A stretch of 64,000 nt of DNA, taken from the NCBI RefSeq assembly GCF_030272615.1, contig NC_081409.1, positions 530,012,291-530,076,290 on the forward strand. Reading direction: 5' to 3'. Positions 58,432-64,000 of this stretch are shown piece after piece. The position numbers were made by a program, and so were the translations under genes. The stretch is from Cryptomeria japonica (lineage: Eukaryota > Streptophyta > Pinopsida > Cupressales > Cupressaceae). The notes under the pieces are model-generated. The model made no database searches, had not been told where the DNA came from, and saw nothing but the letters and a program-made list of their open reading frames with translations. How positions within the stretch are numbered: position 1 is the stretch's first letter; each line of letters begins with the position of its first letter.

Positions 58432-60060
58432 TGTAGCTAGGAATCTATAAATCATCAAAGCAAATATCAATATTAATCTAGCTTAATCACGAAAGCTTAA
58501 ATGCAATGATAATAATCCTAATTACACTCAATAAAGACATGAAAACAAAACATTCAAGATTGAAAACTAAGAAAACCAAATGCAGACTTGAATGTCTCCT
58601 TCATGTGGCTCCATTGTCCTTCTTTCTTCTTCAAATTGCTTTGTTTGTGGATCTCACCTACTAGTGCATAAGCATGATGTGAAAGCAAGTAGACAAGAAG
58701 GTAGCGCAAGAATACTCGAAGCGTGATTGATTCGGGGATCGATTCGAAAAAGTGATTAGTTGGGATTGAAGAAATTCATCCAATTTATAGACAAATTGGA
58801 GAAAAGACAAGATTAGCATGAATAGATTCGAATGGAAGTTGCAAATCAAGAATGACAAATTATGAAAAATTTGCACTTTCTATGCAAAAATTGATTGATT
58901 GTCAATTCATGACAAAATAATGACAAATTTCTCTGTCAAAATTGATTGATTGTCAATTCATGACAAAATTATGACAAATTTATATGTCAAAATTGATTGA
59001 TTGTCAATTATGACAAATTATGACAACTTGAAATGTCATTCCCATGAAATTAGGAGAAAAATAGGAGAGAATTGAAAATTAGAAATTAGAAAATTAGAAA
59101 ATGAGGAAATTAGGAATTAAGAAATTAGGAAAATTAGAAAATGGAGAAATTAGGAATTAAGTGAATTAATTAACAATTTTTCATTTATTAATTAATTCAC
59201 AAAGAGGGAGGAATTAGGTAGCCAATTAAATAAACATTTAATTGTGACAAGAAGACTTAGGATAAATAAATAAATTATTTAACCTAGAGGGAGAAATGAC
59301 AAACAAGGTTAAATGAATAAATCATGAAACCCTAGAAGATGAATTAGAAAATGCAAGAATGACAATTAGGTCCTGATTGAAGGATCAATTTGATCATGAT
59401 TCTGACTTGATAAAAGACCAATGTTGACAAATGATTTGATTGATAAATGCACCAATTGACGAGGAACAATGACTAATTGATCCAAATCGACATGATTGAG
59501 AAAGACGACGATCGATGACAAATTGATCGCAAAATGACAAAATTGACAAGAGGACAAGGATCAATGACAAAATAGATTGCAAAATGACAAGATTGAAAAT
59601 GATCACGATCGATGACAAATCGATCGCAAGACAACAAGATTGAAAATGACAACGATCGATGACAAATCGATCGCAAGATGACAAAATTGATAACGACAAC
59701 GATCGATGACAAATCGATCGCAAAATGACAAGATTGATAAGAGGACAAAACCCTAATTAGGATTGACAATGTGCAAAATGAAATCGAATTGACGATGTCA
59801 AAATATGACAAATGAGCACGCACATTGATGCGACAGGATAAGATCGACCAAAATCATGACTGAAGATTGTTGTTGACAAGACCATATTCGAAAGCGAGAT
59901 AAATGAAGAATGTAGAAGAATGACTCGATGCTCGCAAATGATAAAGACCAAGTGTGAATCATAGGAGAAATGTTAATGCGACGCAAAAACCCTAAAATAA
60001 GGCAATGCGCAAATGTTAAAGTATGACTCCGCAAGTGTTGACTATTTTTAGACGTCTACA
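58432..60060 (-). repeat. 5' LTR of A2 (right on the plus strand)
   Basis: TGTAGCTAGGAATC to GACGTCTACA, 1629 bp, matching 46960-48511 and A1 5772-7408. Confidence 0.95.
59489..59726. repeat. Tandem repeat in A2 right LTR, 5 x ~48 bp
   Basis: Same 238-bp length and unit order as 47940-48177. Confidence 0.9.
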
Positions 60061-60065
60061 GATTG
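60061..60065. repeat. Right target-site duplication of A2
   Basis: GATTG, identical to 46955-46959. Confidence 0.93.
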
Positions 60066-60238
60066 TATTGATGGTTTATCATATTACACATTTTGTGATT
60101 ATTGAGCTCTCATTTTTTGAGCATATTTTCTGTGTATTTGTTTTTCTGTTATTGCTTCCTTGCATCTCCTTATAACTAGTTATTCAGCTTGCAGAGATCA
60201 TTTGGACTCATGTTGTGTTGTATTTCTCAACTCTCACA
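60066..60238 (+). repeat. Element G LTR1, right half
   Basis: It continues 46756-46959 after A2 and ends CTCTCACA just before a primer-binding site. Confidence 0.7.
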
Positions 60239-60250
60239 TGGTATTAGAGC
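60239..60250 (+). promoter_or_regulatory. Primer-binding site of G, first unit
   Basis: TGGTATTAGAGC, one transition from TGGTATCAGAGC. Confidence 0.85.
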
Positions 60251-61870
60251 TCCAGATCTACATGCCCCTGTTCTCTTCATGAGAGATTTTGGGCCTTGTT
60301 TTTTAGATCTGTGTATTTGGGGATTTGTGCAGTTGTTTTTTTTTCATTTCTGGGGGTAGCTGATTTTTTGGTACATTTTGGTGCCTAAAGGACCTCACAA
60401 TTGGATTCAAAAGGTTTATTCCATGAATTTTGATATATAATTTGCCTATTTTCGGTGACAAGGGCATTTGGAGAATGAATTTTTATTGGCACATTTTTCG
60501 AGGCACAACAATCCGTACGGTTGTACTTGCAAATGGATCAGAAAAATTTTCATCAAAAATTATTATTATTTTTTTTTAACCCTCTTTATTTCCTAAATGA
60601 GGGTTTTTTTTTTTTGGTCATAACTTGGTCATACAGAGGCATTTTTTGACAAATCTTATATTGTTGGAAATCACTCTCTGAGCTCTATCCAGATCTGGAG
60701 GTTTGAACTTTTGATTTTTCTTTTTTGATAGCAGTTTTTTCTGTCAAAGCGAGAGGTTCATTTTTGCACTCTGGGAGACATAACTTGAGCATCTGACCTC
60801 CATTTTTTCAAAAACTTTATATTGGTGGAAAGCTTGTTCTTTGTACTTTCTAGACATATGAGTTTTCTTTCCAGATTCTACTGCAAGCATATTTTATTCA
60901 ATTTTTTGCTTTTCAGCACACTGCTGAATATCTTGGATGTTTTAGGTCCTAGGATCTCTTTCTTTGAGTAGGATGTCTCATCTTTGGTTGTTCTTGCTAT
61001 TTCTAGTCTTCTGTCTCTTCTAATCATTGTAGTATTTTATTTATGCAAACGGATTGAGATAAAGTGCCATCATGCATTGTATACCTGGGATCTTGCACAT
61101 CTTATGCCTTACTGTACATGCACTACTTATAAAGTGTCATGGGGGGGTTGATGTTTGCCTTTTTTGCCATCTACCTTTTTCACGTGAGTGTTTCTTCCAC
61201 GATATTAGCCTCATGATGTGTGTCAAGTGAGTGTTCCTTCCATGACACTATGTACTTTCTCTGCACCTTCGATGTTCCTAGTTCTTCATCATGCAGTTCT
61301 TGTTGGTCATTCTTTTTAGTGTACTTGTCCCTCTCACTTTTCAGCATTATGGGGAGGTTTGTCCTATTGTTCTAATGCTTCCTTGGTTCAATTGATCATC
61401 TCTTCAGGCTTTGGTGTTTCATACAATCTGTATCTTTGAGTTCAGTTGTTTGCCTTTGTTTGCCATCTAATTCGAGTAGTGTCATTTGAGGGCACTCGTA
61501 TAGATTACAGTCTTCTCTACCTGGTCATGTTCTATTTGAGTGGAGGATCTTCAGATTAGCAGTTACTCTTCGACAGTGTTTGCAGCTATTTCATGCTTTA
61601 GTGGTTTTCTTCATTCTCTTTTTTTTGTTTCTATCTTATGTAACACTCTTGTTTGGAGGCTTCTTAATACTTCACTTGAGCTTTCATCTCTTCTTGGAGA
61701 GGAGTTTTGTTCCCATAGGGTTTTCTCCTTTTTCTCCACTTTACAGAGACTTTATTGTACTTGGGTACCTCATCAAGCCTAGTTGTCGGGACCCATTGTT
61801 GCTTTCATGCATTTTTTTACATGTTTTTTAAGTCCTTAGTTTTTTTTTAGCTATTGCCTAAGTTCATCTT
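60251..61870 (+). other. Element G internal region 1, non-coding
   Basis: T-rich with no supported ORF; overlapping frames at 61540-61831 have no motif. Two related modules (cataacttggtcat... ttatattgttggaaa at ~60620-60675, and cataacttgagcat... ttatattggtggaaagc at ~60779-60833) look like an internal duplication. It aligns with internal region 2. Confidence 0.7.
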
Positions 61871-61879
61871 AAGGGGGGG
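61871..61879 (+). promoter_or_regulatory. Polypurine tract of G
   Basis: AAGGGGGGG immediately before LTR2 (TGTTAGAG). Confidence 0.85.
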
Positions 61880-62187
61880 TGTTAGAGTTATCTTTTATTA
61901 GCTAATAATTATTTATTTAATTATTAGTCTATTATACTCTATTCTTAAGGGTCTATTATTAGTCTCCTTTAGGGTTTCGAGTATCCTCTTGTAAGGATTC
62001 TCTCTTTGTATTTTCATAACAATTGTAATCATTGAATTTCATTCTTGTTACATAATCAATATGACTCCTCTTTTCTGGATCTCTGAATTCTGGCCTCCAT
62101 AGCTTTTTTGCTTCTCTCTTTTTGTGACAGGTTTGCATTCAGGTGATCTTTGGGAGCTGTAGAGTTGATTTTTCCTCAACTCCAATA
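61880..62187 (+). repeat. Element G LTR2 (about 308 bp)
   Basis: It starts TGTTAGAGTTATC; the right edge lies at caactccaata before the primer-binding site (a canonical CA end would put it at 62184). It is only loosely similar to LTR1 in the middle, sharing tttagggtttc and the ctttgta...attgtaatcattga region. Confidence 0.75.
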
Positions 62188-62199
62188 TGGTATCAGAGC
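62188..62199 (+). promoter_or_regulatory. Primer-binding site of G, second unit
   Basis: TGGTATCAGAGC, exact. Confidence 0.9.
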
Positions 62200-64000
62200 T
62201 TTAGATCTGCAACTATCTGTTCTTGCTTTGAGAATTTTTTGCATTGGAAGCAAATCTGGGGTTCCATGAAGTTTTTTTATGCACCTAGGGATAGGCCTTT
62301 TTTTTGAGAACTTTGGGCCTAAACAAAACTCACCATCATGCTCAAAAGGACCAAAAACCCCGATGGTCATATAAAACTTGCCTAGTTTTGACTCTCGAGC
62401 CTTTGGGGGTATTTTTTGTCTCTACTACCAAGTCGTACGACCCTGGCACACAGTTCGAGAAAAAAATTCAAAAATAAAAATAAAAAAATGCCTTTTTATG
62501 GCATGCAGATTGAATAATTTTTTGTTTGAAAAAAAATCAAAAACCACAACAAAAATAAAAAAGGCAAAGTTTTAAAACAAAACAAAAATCATTTTTTTTG
62601 GGGGGGGGTTTCCCCACAGTACGCAAGGTACTATGGGGCCCCCTGGCCTGCCGCAAGTCCGGCGCCACCAGCCATTCTGACACCACCAGCCCCCGCCGGC
62701 CCTGCTACTTCCCCGTGGCTACCTCTCCTCTAGCCACTGCCGGCTTTCCCTGCCCGCACCCGCCGCTGTCTTTGCCCCGCCTGGCCGCCCCCTGCGCTAC
62801 CCTCTCCGTTGCCGCCAGCCGCCACGGCTCCACCCGCTGGCCGCAATGGCTCCTCCTATCGGAAACCATAGCTCCACCACCTGGCCACTACTGCGGCACC
62901 CACCCACCACCAAAGTGTTGCCCATGGGCCGCCTCCACGCGCCTACCACCAGACAGCCACCCTTTTTGCCTTTTTTAGGGGGGGTTGGTTTTTTTGTCAT
63001 AACTTGGGCAAACAAAGTCATTTTTTTGAAAACAAATAGGCATCAAAAAGCTGGTTTCGAGCCAAACTTTGTGGTGTTGGATTATTTTTCCAATTTTATT
63101 GTTTGACTATACTTTTTTCCAGTCAAAGTGGGGTCTCATTTTTGCACTTCCAAGGCTGTAGAATGAGCATGCGAACTCCATTTTTTGAAAAATTTATATC
63201 ATTGGAAAGCTTGTTCTATGTACTTTCCATCCATATGGGTTTTCTTTCCAGATTCTGTTCTAGGAATATTTTATTCTTTTTTTTGCTTTTCAACACACTG
63301 GTAGATATCTTGGTTTTTTCAGGTCTTGGGATCTCTTCTCTCAGCAGGATGTCTCAGTTTTGGTTCTTCTTTCTATTTCCAGTCTTTTTATCATTGTAAT
63401 ATTTTATTTATGCAAACACACTGATATAAAGTGCCATCATGCATTGTTTACTTGGGATCTTGCATGTCTTGTGCCTTATTGTACATTCACTACTTATAAA
63501 GTGCCATGAGGGGGTTGATGTTTGCCTTTTGTTTGCCATCTACCTTTGTTCAGTGAGTTTTCCTTCCATGACATTCGCCTCATGATGTGTGTCAAGTGAG
63601 TATTCCTTCCACGATACTATGTACTTTCTATGCACCTTTGATGTTCCTGGTTCTTCGTCGTGTAGTTCTTGTTGGCCGTTCTTTTCAGTGTACTTGTCCC
63701 TCCCCCTTTTTAGCATTATAGGGAGGTTTGTCCTATTGGTTCTAATTGTGGTTTGATTGATTAGCTCTTCAGGCTTTGGTTTCTCATTCCATCTGTATCT
63801 TTGAGTTCAGTTGTTTTCCTTTGTTTGCCTTTTGATTCGAGTAGTGTCATTTGAGGGCACTCATACAAATTACAATCTTCTCTACCTGGTCATGTTCTAT
63901 TTCAGTGGAGGTTCTTCAGATCAGTAGTTATTCTTTGACAGTGTTTGCAAGTTCTTCATGCTTTAGTGATTCTTCTAATCTTCTCTTGTTCCTATCTTTT
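62200..64000 (+). other. Element G internal region 2, runs off window
   Basis: From about 62985 it aligns with 60630 onward in internal 1 (shared phrases include gtgccatcatgcattgt and gttgatgtttgcc). It has no coding motif. It differs by a GC-rich block. Confidence 0.7.
62595..62965. repeat. GC-rich block in G internal 2
   Basis: A run of about 370 bp rich in CCGCC, GCCACC and CCACC phrases in AT-rich surroundings, absent from internal 1. A 126-codon plus-strand ORF spans it, but its Pro/Ala/Ser composition is what GC-rich sequence gives by chance and it has no family motif. Confidence 0.6.

Larger units (their letters stand above)
46960..60060 (-). mobile_element. LTR retroelement A, copy A2, 13.1 kb, complete
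   Basis: LTRs of 1552 bp (46960-48511) and 1629 bp (58432-60060) are flanked by exact GATTG duplications. Orientation is minus: the purine tract lies beside the left LTR and a TGG-starting primer-binding candidate beside the right LTR. Inside, in sense order, come the leader, leader minisatellite, ORF1 (about 920 codons), a T-rich minisatellite and, in antisense, a plant mobile domain block with its own leader. No protease, RT, RNase H or integrase was found in any frame, so it must rely on another element. About 8 LTR differences in the first ~250 bases by eye make it the youngest insertion here. Confidence 0.95.
46756..64000 (+). mobile_element. Non-coding LTR element family G in tandem, split by A2
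   Basis: Order seen: LTR1 (46756-46959 and 60066-60238, split by A2), PBS, internal 1 (60239-61879), LTR2 (61880-62187), PBS, internal 2 (62188 to beyond the window). The internals align over most of their length (for example 60970-61170 with 63330-63530). No gag or pol motif is present, so this is a small non-autonomous element in tandem sharing the middle LTR. Confidence 0.75.

Noticed and set aside
62598-62978. 126-residue GC-rich ORF as a gene
   Set aside because: Composition follows GC content, all frames nearby are also open, and there is no motif.

Overview
The window is repeat-dominated nuclear DNA of a land plant. No ordinary host gene, rRNA, tRNA or CRISPR array could be supported. 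Almost every base that can be assigned belongs to LTR retrotransposons nested in one another. Evidence for a plant: primer-binding sites of the initiator-tRNA-Met type (TGGTATCAGAGC), plant-type Ty3/gypsy and Ty1/copia polyproteins, and a plant mobile domain (PMD) coding block. The very long LTRs (up to 4.4 kb), deep nesting and AT-rich old copies suggest a large-genome species, perhaps a gymnosperm; that last step is inference.

Layout, left to right. 1-7408: copy A1 of an unusual large LTR element (A), cut by the window edge, minus orientation. 7700-9283 and 23004 to about 27.5 kb: a decayed gypsy element (B, OTA/Tat-like pol), split inside its integrase by a gypsy chromovirus-like element C (9284-23003, LTRs of 4.4 kb). 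27579-36475: complete gypsy element D with perfect 5-bp target-site duplication ACTAT, inserted in LTR-like sequence, perhaps the tail of B. 36481-38148: unassigned AT-rich DNA, probably partly the LTR of a copia-type element F. 38149-44901: complete Ty1/copia element E, duplication AAGAA, sitting just before the primer-binding site of F, whose gag-like region follows (44977 to about 46140). 46756 to the right edge: a small non-coding element family G in tandem (LTR-internal-LTR-internal). The first G LTR is split by a complete copy of element A (A2, 46960-60060, duplication GATTG).

The most unusual object is element A (13.1 kb). It has no recognisable protease, reverse transcriptase or integrase. 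On its sense (minus) strand it carries one long ORF of about 920 codons that I cannot assign to a family. On the opposite strand near its 3' LTR it carries a 603-codon block with a plant mobile domain, an acidic tract and a coiled coil. The two face each other, and each is preceded by the same 20-bp minisatellite (AGGTGCAGAATGCTTGACAC-like) in the same orientation relative to its own reading direction. In A2 the sense ORF has one stop and one 1-bp frameshift, while the PMD frame has 13 stops but no frameshift, so the two have decayed differently.

The coding regions of B, C, D and E are all broken, largely by changes explained by C-to-T/G-to-A transitions (CAG to TAG, TGG to TAG/TGA, CGA to TGA), as expected for heavily methylated silent DNA. 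In each of the four integrases one catalytic acid residue has been lost by a G-to-A change. LTR differences counted by eye make A2 the youngest insertion, D and C intermediate, and E the oldest of the complete copies.
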